A stretch of 64,000 nt of DNA from Trichomonas vaginalis G3 (taxonomy: Eukaryota; Parabasalia; Trichomonadida; Trichomonadidae): assembly GCF_026262505.1 (NCBI RefSeq), contig NC_067204.1, positions 7,411,797 to 7,475,796 on the forward strand, in the 5' to 3' direction. Positions 1 to 8,998 of the stretch are shown piece by piece. The notes under the pieces are model-generated. The model had not been told where the DNA came from. It did not search any database and saw only the letters and a list, made by a program, of their open reading frames with translations. Every line of letters begins with the position of its first letter. Within the stretch, counting starts at the first letter, position 1. A program made the position numbers and the translations under genes.

Positions 1-678
1 ACAAGAACTAGATGAGAAGAACCCATTCTATGAGTTAGTTGTTATTTGTTCGACTTCTGGTCAATTTGACCAAACCGTCAATTCGTTCAAAGATATTATA
101 AAGAAGTCTAAGTTAGTATGTATAAAGGATACTGAGTTGTTAGATTGGATAAAGAAGTACCAAAGAAGAGTTTTGAAGTATAATGCTATAAATGAGTATA
201 TAAATTCTAAGTTTAAAGACCTAATGAGGAAATGCAGAGAATATTAGACAAAAACACTTCAGAAACAAACAGAAAGAGATAGAATACATTTCGAAGAAAT
301 TGCAATCTTACGATTGGAAGACTTACCCTCACAGATGTCTTCTTATCTTAGATGATTTGCTCTCATCCTTTGTTAAAGAATAGAGAACAAGACATGTGTC
401 GAATTCTTAAGAAGCTCAGACACTTTAACATCTCAGTTGTCATTTGTGTACAGACAGCAAAGAGTTTAAGTAAGGATGTTAAGAGAATACTGACTGACAT
501 AATACTTTTCCCCGGATTGTCCGAAGACGATTTCATGGAACTTATGAAAGAGTCCATGGCAGGTAAGTTTGACAGACATGAACTATGGGAGAAGTACAAA
601 GTCATACAAGACCCTCATACTTCTTTCAGAATTCATATCTACGCAAACAAAGTTCAAATTGTTTCAAGACAAGCTTGA
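1..678 (+). pseudogene. Maverick packaging ATPase (FtsK/HerA/A32-like), copy A, part
   Basis: The gene runs in from outside the window and matches the whole-looking copy at 35113-35988. The family pumps DNA into the capsid of Polintons and related viruses. This copy is broken. The C-terminal part shows the Walker B-like region followed by a conserved stretch ending in VQTAKSL that is shared with copy B. Confidence 0.85.
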
Positions 679-698
679 AAAATGTAAGTGTTTGAGTC

Positions 699-878
699 TT
701 AGTAAGGATATCTCTTCGCAAAGCATATGCCGTCCTTGAGTTTTAGGTACGTGAAGAGAAGTACAATGAATTCAATTACGAGTACAATTGCAATGACAAC
801 TAAGGCAACTATTTTTATCTTTTGCCAGCAAGGGTACTTCTTCTCTTCCAATGGTTCGGCAGAACTATACTCACTCAT
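699..878 (-). CDS. Small single-pass membrane protein of Maverick A
   Basis: About 59 residues starting at MSEYSSAEPL; an alternative start lies four codons upstream. A charged N-terminus (EEKKY) is followed by one long hydrophobic helix (around IVALVVIAIVLVIEF) and a short basic tail, so it is probably a single-pass membrane protein. It lies tail-to-tail with the ATPase and is conserved in copy B at 36008-36187. Function unknown; a role in an internal membrane or entry step is only a guess. Looks whole. Confidence 0.6.
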   Translation of the reverse strand: MSEYSSAEPLEEKKYPCWQKIKIVALVVIAIVLVIEFIVLLFTYLKLKDGICFAKRYPY

Positions 879-921
879 GAGAAATGCCAAAACGGTTTAA
901 TAGAAAAAGTGTCATTTTTTT

Positions 922-1116
922 ATGTCCGAAGACTCGAAGGTGCAACACTTCCAAAATACTGACGAACTCAGAAGAGCAGCATGGCAGTATGTTCTTGACA
1001 ACTTCTTTGAGTTCTCCAGGTACACCTTGGAAAATGCTGAAGAACTCCGACACAGAGAATTTGGAGAAATTGCACTCCAATACTACCTTGACAAACAAAG
1101 GGTAAACAAAGGGTAA
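922..1116 (+). CDS. Small acidic helical protein of Maverick A
   Basis: A 64-residue product beginning MSEDSKVQHF, rich in Glu and aromatic residues, predicted helical. The start is preceded directly by an Inr-like TCATTTTTTT run, the trichomonad promoter type. It is conserved in copy B at 36231-36419. I do not recognise the family. Looks whole. Confidence 0.55.
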   Translation: MSEDSKVQHFQNTDELRRAAWQYVLDNFFEFSRYTLENAEELRHREFGEIALQYYLDKQRVNKG

Positions 1117-1156
1117 AATAAGACTAAAAACTTAACGTTTAAAAAGTGACATTTTT

Positions 1157-1357
1157 ATGAGCTCCGAGTCACCGAGAAAACTTGGTCAGATGTTAGCAGC
1201 TTACTTCCCTGAGGAGGATGGAAGCGTTACATACATCAGGTTCAAAAACAACGAACCTGGAATTGCGTACCAAATTCGCAATTACATGACCATGGAAGAG
1301 TACGAAAGGTTTCTACAAGAGAAACCAGCTCTAAACAACTCAGAAAAGAAAGAGTAA
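1157..1357 (+). CDS. Small conserved protein of Maverick A
   Basis: A 66-residue product beginning MSSESPRKLG with an acidic-aromatic middle (SVTYIRFKNN) and a lysine-rich end. The start codon sits right after an AAGTGACATTTTT motif that recurs before other genes of this cluster. Conserved almost unchanged in copy B at 36455-36655. No family recognised; looks whole. Confidence 0.6.
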   Translation: MSSESPRKLGQMLAAYFPEEDGSVTYIRFKNNEPGIAYQIRNYMTMEEYERFLQEKPALNNSEKKE

Positions 1358-1385
1358 AAAGTTTAATTCGTAATTGTTTATTTTT

Positions 1386-1965
1386 TTACTTGTAAGGGCA
1401 AGCTGCAAGTATGAAGTCGACTATCTCCGTCTTTGTTTTGACGAGCTGGACGGCTCTTGCGAGTACGTCTGTTTTGCGGTCTCCAGCTGGTGTCTGACCT
1501 TCGTAATTGCGCATGTTCTTGAGAGCTCCAACTGTAAATGGTTGTAGGATGAAGAGTCTCTCAGACTGCTTGAGGTAGTCTCTCACGGTCACGAACCGAA
1601 TCTGTGGTACGAGTCGAATCGGTCGATTTGAGGGAAGAGACTGAAAGCCTGTCGTCTTCCATTGGAGCTGTAGCATACTCTTTGCGTAAGCGGTTCAGAC
1701 CTTCTTCGAAGTCTTGGTCTCTCTTCGATTGAGATTGGAATTGGAATTGCTGGGGTGGAGCTTGCTGGAACAACCAAGGGTTGGGGAAGTAAGGCATAGG
1801 CTGAGGAGGGTAGTTCGGGAAGCCTTGTGGTGGGTAGTAACCTTGAGGTGGAAATTGGTAGTAATTCGGAGGTACTTGCTGGAACTGAGGTTGCTGAGGA
1901 GACTGTTGTGGTTCTTTAGGTTCCTCTGGTTTGGGAATGGACTCGGTTGGTGGGACGTCAGTCAT
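1386..1965 (-). pseudogene. Pro/Gln-rich protein of Maverick A
   Basis: The N-terminal half is strongly Pro/Gln/Tyr-rich (YYQFPPQGYYPPQGF type), typical of a disordered or self-associating protein; the C-terminal part is a mixed helical region ending ILAACPYK. Broken here, whole-looking in copy B (36684-37262). It is transcribed away from the 21-base minisatellite at 2012-2343, opposite to the gene at 2344. Function unknown. Confidence 0.7.
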
Positions 1966-2011
1966 CCGTTTGTGGCTTAACCGTCGGACCACAACGATAA
2001 AAATCTCTGCT

Positions 2012-2343
2012 ACTAGCAGTACTTTTACTGACAGTAGCAGTACTTTTACTGACAGTAGCAGTACTTTTTCTGACAGTAGCAGTACTTTTACTGACAGTAG
2101 CAGTACTTTTTCTGACAGTAGCAGTACTTTTACTGACAGTAGCAGTACTTTTACTGACAGTAGCAGTACTTTATCGTCGAAAACCCTCTCAAATTTTCCT
2201 TTTTACTGACAGTAGCAGTACTTTTACTGACAGTAGCAGTACTTTTTCTGACAGTAGCAGTACTTTTACTGACAGTAGCAGTACTTTTACTGACAGTAGC
2301 AGTACTTTTTCTGACAGTAGCAGTACTTTTTCTGACAGTAGCA
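2012..2343. repeat. 21-base minisatellite between divergent genes
   Basis: Around fifteen copies of a 21-base unit based on AGCAGTACTTTTACTGACAG with a T/A variant in the middle, interrupted once near 2170-2205. The array fills the gap between two divergent genes and runs right up to the ATG at 2344. Copy B has only about six units at 37309-37440, so the array length varies between copies. Confidence 0.92.
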
Positions 2344-2709
2344 ATGGTCGAGGTCGAACCTACCGACGAGGCAATTTACCTAATTGAAATTAACGAGCTT
2401 GTTAAAGACTTCCTCAGGCAGAATGTAAAAGGCAAACTTGTTAACGGTTGGATAACGGGAAGGGCTGCCTTGACTCTCGAGATTTCGACTGGAATTCCAA
2501 TTGAGGTACCAGAAGGCACTCCTTTCGACGACATAAAGCAAGCAAAGAAGGAAGCCATTATAAAGTTCTTTGCCAAGCGTCCTTGGATACTACTTCCAAA
2601 CAGAGAGAACCCTTTCCCAAGAATGAACCAAATTCTCAAGGGTCTCCTTCACTTCTCTGGTCAGCCGTTCTACATAACCTGTGAAGGCGACATTCAGCCA
2701 GTTCAGTAA
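2344..2709 (+). CDS. Conserved 121-residue protein of Maverick A
   Basis: Begins MVEVEPTDEAIYL, compact alpha/beta-looking, with a C-terminal half containing ENPFPRMNQILKGLLHF. Conserved in copy B at 37442-37807. The start codon abuts the minisatellite. I do not recognise the family; looks whole. The constant length and high conservation between copies argue for a real gene. Confidence 0.65.
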   Translation: MVEVEPTDEAIYLIEINELVKDFLRQNVKGKLVNGWITGRAALTLEISTGIPIEVPEGTPFDDIKQAKKEAIIKFFAKRPWILLPNRENPFPRMNQILKGLLHFSGQPFYITCEGDIQPVQ

Positions 2710-2765
2710 ACATCTCATTTTAACTCACTTTTTTTATGTTTTTACTCACACTCGTACTCACCAGG

Positions 2766-3001
2766 TATGAGTACAACTATTTCAACTGTGAACCTTGTAG
2801 TGACCGGTCTTCCTGCAAATGCAAGTTCGGTCAATACACAGTTTATGGTGGCAAGAAGGACAGTGGGGAATGCGCGCTCGAGAGAGAATTGAAATTCCAG
2901 ACCCAACTCCAACAAGAACTCTCAAGTTGCCAAAGACTCATGTGAAGAAGAAGTCATATAACAAAGCACTTATAGCCATCTATATGGCATGTTTAGAGTA
3001 A
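2766..3001 (+). pseudogene. Small Maverick gene, broken
   Basis: A short coding-like stretch after an Inr-like TCACTTTTTTTATG start context; the C-terminal part is lysine-rich and helical (KSYNKALIAIYMA). Matches 37864-38094 in copy B, also broken. Function unknown. Confidence 0.4.
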
Positions 3002-3023
3002 AAACATTTTTTTCATTTTTTGA

Positions 3024-3608
3024 ATGAAGCAAGTTAAATTCGTCCCACACCAAACTCAATGGACCGATGAAGAGTTTCAAGCTATGGTTGAAGGTGTTGA
3101 GAACGACATAGACGGCGAACTTGAAGGAGCTCAAACCACAATTGCAACCAAAATTGCACAAGTCAAAGAAGAGATAGCTCCACTTAAAGCTACCAAAGCT
3201 ACTCTTGACCTCATGGATAGTTACCGTTTAGATGTCAAGAGTGGAATAAGACAATTAAAATTAAAACTTCTAAACTACGAAGCTATACTCCAAAAGTTAG
3301 CAGAAATGAGAAGACTTTACCAGAGCTACTTACATGTAAGGGACTTACCTTCAAGCAGTCCGACCAAAGATGAATTTTCTGACATTGTCCCAATTTTGTC
3401 CGAAAGTCAGCTCAGATGTTTCGAACTGCTCCCAACATATCCAGAATATGAACGTTTGCCTGAACTCTTCCGCAATCTCAAAAAACGTTTTTTGGTTCTC
3501 ATGTTCGAAACTTTTATCGGAAGAGACAACAAACGTTCAGAAGAAGAACAAGATATTATTTTAAACTTGTTGTATGACTTAACTGTCATAACCAGCTTTT
3601 TGAAGTAA
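3024..3608 (+). CDS. Coiled-coil protein of Maverick A (194 aa)
   Basis: Begins MKQVKFVPHQTQW; residues ~20-110 are rich in heptad-like Glu/Leu/Lys patterns, indicating a coiled coil, followed by a second helical segment. The start is preceded by TCATTTTTTGA, the Inr-like signal of this cluster. Looks whole here; the copy at 38118-38701 is broken. No enzymatic motif seen. Confidence 0.65.
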   Translation: MKQVKFVPHQTQWTDEEFQAMVEGVENDIDGELEGAQTTIATKIAQVKEEIAPLKATKATLDLMDSYRLDVKSGIRQLKLKLLNYEAILQKLAEMRRLYQSYLHVRDLPSSSPTKDEFSDIVPILSESQLRCFELLPTYPEYERLPELFRNLKKRFLVLMFETFIGRDNKRSEEEQDIILNLLYDLTVITSFLK

Positions 3609-3640
3609 AACCGTCATTCTCAAACCACTTCATTTTTTCG

Positions 3641-4324
3641 ATGTCCGAACAAGCACCGAGGCCAAACTCAATGGAAGATGTCCTTTCAAGGTTGCCAGAC
3701 AAGCGCCCAGTTCAACTTCAAATTATGAATTTGAAAGCTCATCTGACAAACACCATTAAGACTCTCCAAAGTAGTCTTATGACAGAGATGAAGGAACTTA
3801 AAGGTGAGTTCCTCATGAACCAAGCTTCCAATGAGAAATGCCTGAACGATTTCTCAGAATCGTTGCGCAATTACGAGAGAGAGAACCGAGACCTTGCCAG
3901 ACTCATCTACCGTTTCTTCGAAGAGATAGACGCCATCTGGAAGGTACTCGGAAAGGACAGAACATGCAACACCGTACTTCGTGAGTACCAAATTGAAGAA
4001 GGAATTGTCGAGGAAGAAGAGGAAGAAGAGGAAGAAGAGAAACACGAAGAAGAGGAAGTTTGGGCAACCCTTGTTGCCGATGACGCTTACGAAATTTCCC
4101 AACCCTACCCATACCAAATCCGCAACAAGGAGACAGGCAAGGTTTCTTACCCCAGTCCTCAACAACTTGGGACACTTGAACCTTAACCTTCGGATCGCGG
4201 TTCAATCTCCATGGGCAAGCTTGTCGCAATTCAATGGGTTCCAAATCCAGACAAGAAGACGAAGGTCAGACACATTGACGGTGACAAGCTCAACAACCGT
4301 AAGGAGAACCTCGAGTGGTTCTAA
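3641..4324 (+). pseudogene. Coiled-coil/HNH-like protein of Maverick A
   Basis: A helical N-terminal part, a run of about a dozen glutamates, then a C-terminal segment of HNH-3 type (HIDGDKLNNRKENLEWF), as found in phage HNH homing-type endonucleases. Broken here, whole-looking in copy B (38734-39417). The start context is TCATTTTTTCGATG. Confidence 0.65.
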
Positions 4325-4372
4325 GAGTAAAAAAATTTATTTTAGGGGGAAACCCCAAGTAAATTTAAGTTT

Positions 4373-4630
4373 TTATTTTTGGTATTGGTACCAATTTTGG
4401 AATGTGAAGACCACATCCCAACCTCTGTACGTGAGTCTTGGGTCCACGTCTAAGACCCTTCTGTAGCAATTCCAAGCCCGAGCAAATTCAATTGTCAACC
4501 ACTCGTCTCCTCTGTAGTCTTCAATCCATTCTTTGAAGAGACGGTTGAGTTCGAGCCTGGAATATCTCTTGCCTGGGTCCGAGACCAACATTTGGTTGAA
4601 CTGGACGAAGCGCTCAGGGATGTACGCCAT
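4373..4630 (-). CDS. Small 85-residue protein of Maverick A
   Basis: Begins MAYIPERFVQF; Arg/Trp/Tyr-rich, with RAWNCYRRVLD in the middle. On the minus strand the start is preceded by AAGTGACATTTTT, as at 1157. Looks whole; the copy B counterpart (39465-39722) is broken. Family not recognised. Confidence 0.55.
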   Translation of the reverse strand: MAYIPERFVQFNQMLVSDPGKRYSRLELNRLFKEWIEDYRGDEWLTIEFARAWNCYRRVLDVDPRLTYRGWDVVFTFQNWYQYQK

Positions 4631-4660
4631 TTAAAAATGTCACTTTTTTGAAAAACGTTT

Positions 4661-6799
4661 TTACTTCATGCAATGTTTAACTATTTCACCATCTTCTTTA
4701 ACACCCCAGTACTTACGCTTGGAGAGGACATGAACTTCGGTGAAAATTTTGTCCAATTTGAATTGACCCATCTTTTCACCGACCATTCCCATTTCAATGA
4801 GTTTGTTATAGCCTTCTTCGTTCGTCATGAGCGCATCGATGTTCTCATAGTAAACCTTCACTTTGGATTTAACTTCGGAGAAGAATTTGTTGTAGTTGTC
4901 AAGGACTGCCTTTGCGAACTGAGGGTAAGACCAATGTTCGACAATAGGTTTTAATGTGGTTACTAAGCCACTTTGACCTTGAGTGAATTCGTACTTCAAA
5001 ACAAAAGGGGAGAACCTTTCAACAAAGTTGTCGACCTTCTCATAGTGTTTACTCTTCATCTCTTGAGGTTTCTTAATGGAATATCCCCATGTCGAATTCA
5101 TAAGCAATTTGAGTGTCATTGCAAGTTTGGGGTTTGAAGCTTTCCTAATATCATACAGTTGTTGTATGACTTTTCCAACTGTATAGTTCCTTCCCGGGAA
5201 CTCACCATCTTCGTTTGGAATTCCAGTCGGGATATATTGGACAAACCTCATGTATGCAGCGTTAAGGTCGACATAGTATATCTTTTCATCTGAGTCGAAC
5301 TTGTCGCAACCAATTGGTCCAGTTTGTGGAAATTCAAGTGAGTCTCTTATCTTCTGAGAAACTTCTCCTGTTATCTCATAAACATCGTCGAAGCAACCTG
5401 TTTCATATAAAACCTTCTGACCTAACTCAGATGCTCTCCAATACAATTTGACGTCAATTGGATGTCTCAATGGAAGTTTGTTTATAGCATCTTGAAGTTC
5501 TTGCAACCTCATTGGAAGTTCTTCTGGTTCAGGTTGGTATCCGAACAATCCAACTCCTTTTGGAATTGTGTACTTCTTTTGTACTAGAACTTTGTCTGGA
5601 ACAACTTTTGGTCTTGCTAACAATGAAAAGTTTGTTTCGTCTTTTGGTACAAAAGTTTCTGTCAGCTTGTCATCTGGAATTGGTTCCAACAAACCTTTCT
5701 CGAAAAGAATGTTAACAGCTCTGACAATGTTGCACTTGCCTTTTCCGAACAATGGGTTTGTAAGACTTTCGTTCAACATGAAGTGGTTGTGGACAATTAC
5801 AATCTTCAACCATGGTAAGTCTTTGTCAACAACATAGTCGTCATGTGAAGAACCTTTAGCTGTAGGTATGTTGACTCGGATATTGACATTTGCCAACGGT
5901 GCAACTTTTGCCAATTGACCTCTAAGAATGTACCTTGTCTTCACACATGACTCAAGATACTTCATCTTCTCATCTGTAACAAGACCAGAGTTCCTGAGAC
6001 ATGTAAGAATACAAGGTTCATTGACAATTGTTTCAATTGAATTGTAAATTCCATACCTTGTCAAGTCAATGTCAGACTTATTTATGAACGGGAAGTATCC
6101 AGCATGTTGTCTGACTGCTTGAGGGTTAGGTTGGTACCATTCAAATTTTACACTTGCAATTCCTTCAATTGCATTCAAAATGTCTGAGTCGGAGTCAAAC
6201 ATTTGTTCTCTCTTTGTAGTCTTGAAAGCGTCAAGAAGTTGTGCGGCTGTTGTGACATTGCCATGTGCATAGTAAATGTGACCGTCCAAATCTGTTACGG
6301 TTAGTCTGAGATTGTATCCTTTCTTATTTCCGTCTTGTATGGCAGCAAGTACTCCCATGAAGCCTTCTTTGTTCTTTCCTTCGTCAAAGTTTACTGTAAA
6401 GGTTCGACCAGATGTAATTTGACTTCTAACTTCACGGTACTTTTCATATGCATATCTTGTTCTTTCCATGGGAGCATGTTTGTCTTCACCTTTTCCTTTT
6501 TTCCTTCTCAAAGGATACAATTGTTCGTCATGTTTCCAATAGAATCTGGCAAAGCCGTCGTGTCCTTCAACTTGCGGTTCAGAAACATCGAAAGGCATGT
6601 CCATAAGACGTTCTTCTTCTAACCTCTCTAGTCTGTTTGGATAATTTGCGCGTGCTGTTTCCAATTCCATTTCGTAGCGAAGACCAGACAATTTGTCATA
6701 GACTTTTATGGGTCTTCCCTTCCTATATTTAAAATTCTTCGAAACTTTCCAACCATATCTTTGCAACTCTGCTTTTATTCTAGCAGATTTTCTATCCAT
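4661..6799 (-). CDS. Maverick DNA polymerase B (protein-primed type), copy A
   Basis: About 712 residues from MDRKSARIKAEL; upstream in-frame codons exist, but this ATG follows the ATTTTTATAAAAAT-type leader. Family-B polymerase signatures of the protein-primed (DNA_pol_B_2) kind are visible in the C-terminal third: a motif A-like block YVDLNAAYMRF and a motif B-like block LKLLMNSTWGYS, followed by a motif C-like region. The N-terminal part would hold the exonuclease/terminal-protein-related region. It copies the element using a protein primer. Convergent with the small gene cluster and followed by a conserved minus-strand gene. Looks whole; the counterpart in B is broken. Confidence 0.82.
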   Translation of the reverse strand: MDRKSARIKAELQRYGWKVSKNFKYRKGRPIKVYDKLSGLRYEMELETARANYPNRLERLEEERLMDMPFDVSEPQVEGHDGFARFYWKHDEQLYPLRRKKGKGEDKHAPMERTRYAYEKYREVRSQITSGRTFTVNFDEGKNKEGFMGVLAAIQDGNKKGYNLRLTVTDLDGHIYYAHGNVTTAAQLLDAFKTTKREQMFDSDSDILNAIEGIASVKFEWYQPNPQAVRQHAGYFPFINKSDIDLTRYGIYNSIETIVNEPCILTCLRNSGLVTDEKMKYLESCVKTRYILRGQLAKVAPLANVNIRVNIPTAKGSSHDDYVVDKDLPWLKIVIVHNHFMLNESLTNPLFGKGKCNIVRAVNILFEKGLLEPIPDDKLTETFVPKDETNFSLLARPKVVPDKVLVQKKYTIPKGVGLFGYQPEPEELPMRLQELQDAINKLPLRHPIDVKLYWRASELGQKVLYETGCFDDVYEITGEVSQKIRDSLEFPQTGPIGCDKFDSDEKIYYVDLNAAYMRFVQYIPTGIPNEDGEFPGRNYTVGKVIQQLYDIRKASNPKLAMTLKLLMNSTWGYSIKKPQEMKSKHYEKVDNFVERFSPFVLKYEFTQGQSGLVTTLKPIVEHWSYPQFAKAVLDNYNKFFSEVKSKVKVYYENIDALMTNEEGYNKLIEMGMVGEKMGQFKLDKIFTEVHVLSKRKYWGVKEDGEIVKHCMK

Positions 6800-6843
6800 T
6801 CTATATGGGGCATTTTTATAAAAATAAAAAAATGTTTTTTTCT

Positions 6844-7428
6844 TTACTTTACATAACCACCGGCTGCCATAAGTCTTTGACGCCAACCCATACCAGCTAA
6901 TGAAGGTTGACTTGGTTTAGTATTGAAACTAACCTTTGGTTTTGGTTTATCTTCAGTTTTTGGCTTCCCTTCTTCTATTGGTTTTTCGTCACTTTTCGGT
7001 TCCTCTGACTTTACCTCACCTGCAGGAACAGTTGTGTCGTCAACATCTTCATAAATATCATATGCCATTTGTTTTTGTTTTCCTTTCAACTTTTTGTGTT
7101 TGTTGTAAAGTTTAGAATATTTCGACTCTAAGTCAATGAGATGTTCTATAATGAACTGTTGGTCAGTGAAGTAAACTTTTCCATCTGTTGTCTCGAAAGC
7201 TCCTTCAGACTTCAATATTTTATTTGTGAGAGTCTGTTTCTTTTTTGAGATACTAGCCGTTCCATTTCTATGAAAAGTGACTTTATAGTTAGGGTTTGTA
7301 TTTCCAGACCTGGCACTTTCTATTATTGAATTTTTCTCTTCATCTGTAAGTTCTTTGACAGGTTTTGACAATGGTTCTGAACTTTTTGTTTGTGGTGTCA
7401 AATCTACCGTTTCAACTTCTTCGGTCAT
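6844..7428 (-). CDS. Conserved charged protein of Maverick A (194 aa)
   Basis: Begins MTEEVETVDLTPQ; a Lys/Glu-rich protein with a central folded-looking part (YKVTFHRNGTASISKKK), a coiled-coil-like segment, an acidic Pro/Lys tail and a conserved C-terminus GMGWRQRLMAAGGYVK. Nearly identical to 41929-42513 in copy B. The conserved C-terminal peptide resembles a binding or cleavage signal, which is inference only. Looks whole. Confidence 0.65.
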   Translation of the reverse strand: MTEEVETVDLTPQTKSSEPLSKPVKELTDEEKNSIIESARSGNTNPNYKVTFHRNGTASISKKKQTLTNKILKSEGAFETTDGKVYFTDQQFIIEHLIDLESKYSKLYNKHKKLKGKQKQMAYDIYEDVDDTTVPAGEVKSEEPKSDEKPIEEGKPKTEDKPKPKVSFNTKPSQPSLAGMGWRQRLMAAGGYVK

Positions 7429-7447
7429 TTCATCTCAGTAAAAAATT

Positions 7448-7600
7448 TTAGTTTGGTTTGTTTTCAACTGGTTGTTGTTGTTTTTTAAGTCGGTCTAAAA
7501 CTTCCTGAGGTATAGGAAGAACTTGACAAACACGTTGTGTAACTGCTGGAAGTCGACAAATCCATCTTGAACCCATTTGTCTCAATGCTGTATTGTTCAT
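7448..7600 (-). CDS. Small 50-residue protein of Maverick A
   Basis: Read from MNNTALRQMG to the C-terminus QQPVENKPN. The first 19 residues and the last 12 are shared with copy B (42533-42697), while the middle is quite different, so the gene has constant ends and a variable centre. The leader contains TTTTTAACTAGG. Function unknown. Confidence 0.5.
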   Translation of the reverse strand: MNNTALRQMGSRWICRLPAVTQRVCQVLPIPQEVLDRLKKQQQPVENKPN

Positions 7601-7619
7601 TTCATCCTAGTTAAAAATT

Positions 7620-8021
7620 TTACATTCCCCACGTTTGAGGCGGTTGAGGTTGGTTATTGTTTACCCATTGTTGTGCATGGTTATATCCTCTGTTAAAGAA
7701 TCTTTCACCTTGGTCCATATAGTGTCCTGCTTGGTTATAGTAGTCATTTGCTTTGTTATAATAGTTTCCTGCTTGTCTTCCTACATTGTCCATCCATCCT
7801 TGAACTTTTCCTCTTGTTTCAGGATTTGGAATAAGATTTGCTGCATCTCGTGCTACATCCCAACCTTTCTGTACAGTTTGTATAATAGGTTGTGCTTTCT
7901 CTTTAAGTATACCTAATGTACTCAAAATCTTCCTTCCAACTCCAAATACACCTCTGGCTATTGTTCCCACTGCGGGTAAAAATCTAGATGCAACTCCTGC
8001 TAATGCGCCAAATAAACCCAT
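7620..8021 (-). CDS. Amphipathic MGLFG protein of Maverick A
   Basis: 133 residues beginning MGLFGALAGVASRF, with a Gly/Ala-rich hydrophobic N-terminus, a middle with a basic amphipathic helix, and a Tyr/Asn/Gln-rich tail. Gly at position 2 would fit N-myristoylation. The pattern recalls membrane-active or internal capsid proteins such as adenovirus pVI, but that is inference with no sequence motif behind it. A similar design is seen at 11202-11444. Looks whole; the B counterpart is broken. Confidence 0.6.
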   Translation of the reverse strand: MGLFGALAGVASRFLPAVGTIARGVFGVGRKILSTLGILKEKAQPIIQTVQKGWDVARDAANLIPNPETRGKVQGWMDNVGRQAGNYYNKANDYYNQAGHYMDQGERFFNRGYNHAQQWVNNNQPQPPQTWGM

Positions 8022-8038
8022 TTCTTATGGGTTAAAAA

Positions 8039-8998
8039 ATGACGAATCCAAACAAGGACCCCTATGTTTCTAAGGCAACAAAGAAAGCACTCATGATAAA
8101 AATCTTTAGTTCAACACCAAATGCTTGGTTTATGGATATCTTGGAAAACATTCCGAGGTATAGAGAAGATGGACCACCATACTGGCTAATATTTGTCGGT
8201 CAAAACACAAGATACTGTGAAGCCATACCATTATGGTCCAAAAATATTTTAGATGTGAAAACTGCTTTGACAATATTCGTTGACAAATACCATCCAACAA
8301 AACTGACATCTGACTGTGAAAGTTCTTTCAAATCAGATGATATTAAAAACTATCTGCGTTCAAAAAATGTAAACCAATATTTCATTGTCGACCAAAACCA
8401 TTCTGCTCTTGGTGTCATTGACAGTTGTATAAAAATCTTAAGAGACTTAAACCAACCACAAGGTGGTGAAGCAAATGAAATGTCATATGACGACAAGTAC
8501 AGACACTTCTCCATGGCAAAGATGAGACAAGTTTTAAATATTTACAATACCCGTAAACAAAAAGGTTTGGGAAACCACTCCCCCGAAGAAATGAAAAACA
8601 ACCCTGACTTAGAGAAAGACTATATATTTAACAATTTAGTCAAAAGAGACAAACAAGAAAGAATGCCAGGCTTCAAACTTAAGAAAGGTGACAAAGTAAA
8701 AATAGAAATACCTAAACGCGACCCATATGAAAATACTATTGACTATGACAACAATGGGAACCCGACAGGTACTCACATTCGTGTTCGTAAAAATAGAAGA
8801 AAGTATACAAGAGAATATTATGAAGTTTTAGGCAAACATGGCAAAATGTACAGACTGCAAGCAGAAGATAAAACTACTATTGTCAGACCTCGTTTCAAAC
8901 TTGTCAAAGTTCAAGGTGGTATACTTTCAAAGACAGTTCCTAACAAATATAAGACAACTCCTGACGAATATGCTAAAGAAGTTGAAAATGACGACTAA
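8039..8998 (+). CDS. Maverick integrase (retroviral-type, rve), copy A
   Basis: 319 residues, ATG at 8039. The rve-type core starts near residue 30 with NAWFMDIL, continues with a second catalytic block around TSDCESSF and a downstream helix region; the C-terminal part is a basic SH3/chromo-like tail (KKGDKVKIEIPKRD). The enzyme joins element ends to host DNA. It is convergent with the fibre gene, the two stops overlapping by four bases. Looks whole; the B counterpart is broken. Confidence 0.85.
   Translation: MTNPNKDPYVSKATKKALMIKIFSSTPNAWFMDILENIPRYREDGPPYWLIFVGQNTRYCEAIPLWSKNILDVKTALTIFVDKYHPTKLTSDCESSFKSDDIKNYLRSKNVNQYFIVDQNHSALGVIDSCIKILRDLNQPQGGEANEMSYDDKYRHFSMAKMRQVLNIYNTRKQKGLGNHSPEEMKNNPDLEKDYIFNNLVKRDKQERMPGFKLKKGDKVKIEIPKRDPYENTIDYDNNGNPTGTHIRVRKNRRKYTREYYEVLGKHGKMYRLQAEDKTTIVRPRFKLVKVQGGILSKTVPNKYKTTPDEYAKEVENDD

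Noticed and set aside
1714-2209. Plus-strand ORFs rich in Arg/Leu and in Ser/Thr
   Set aside because: Shadows of the Pro/Gln-rich gene and translations of the minisatellite.
2012-2343. Regularly repeated 21-base units suggestive of a CRISPR array
   Set aside because: Units are directly adjacent with no unique spacers and the genome is eukaryotic; it is a minisatellite.
3854-4244. Minus-strand Leu/Phe-rich ORFs
   Set aside because: Antisense of the poly-Glu segment of the HNH-like gene; same at 38947-39267.
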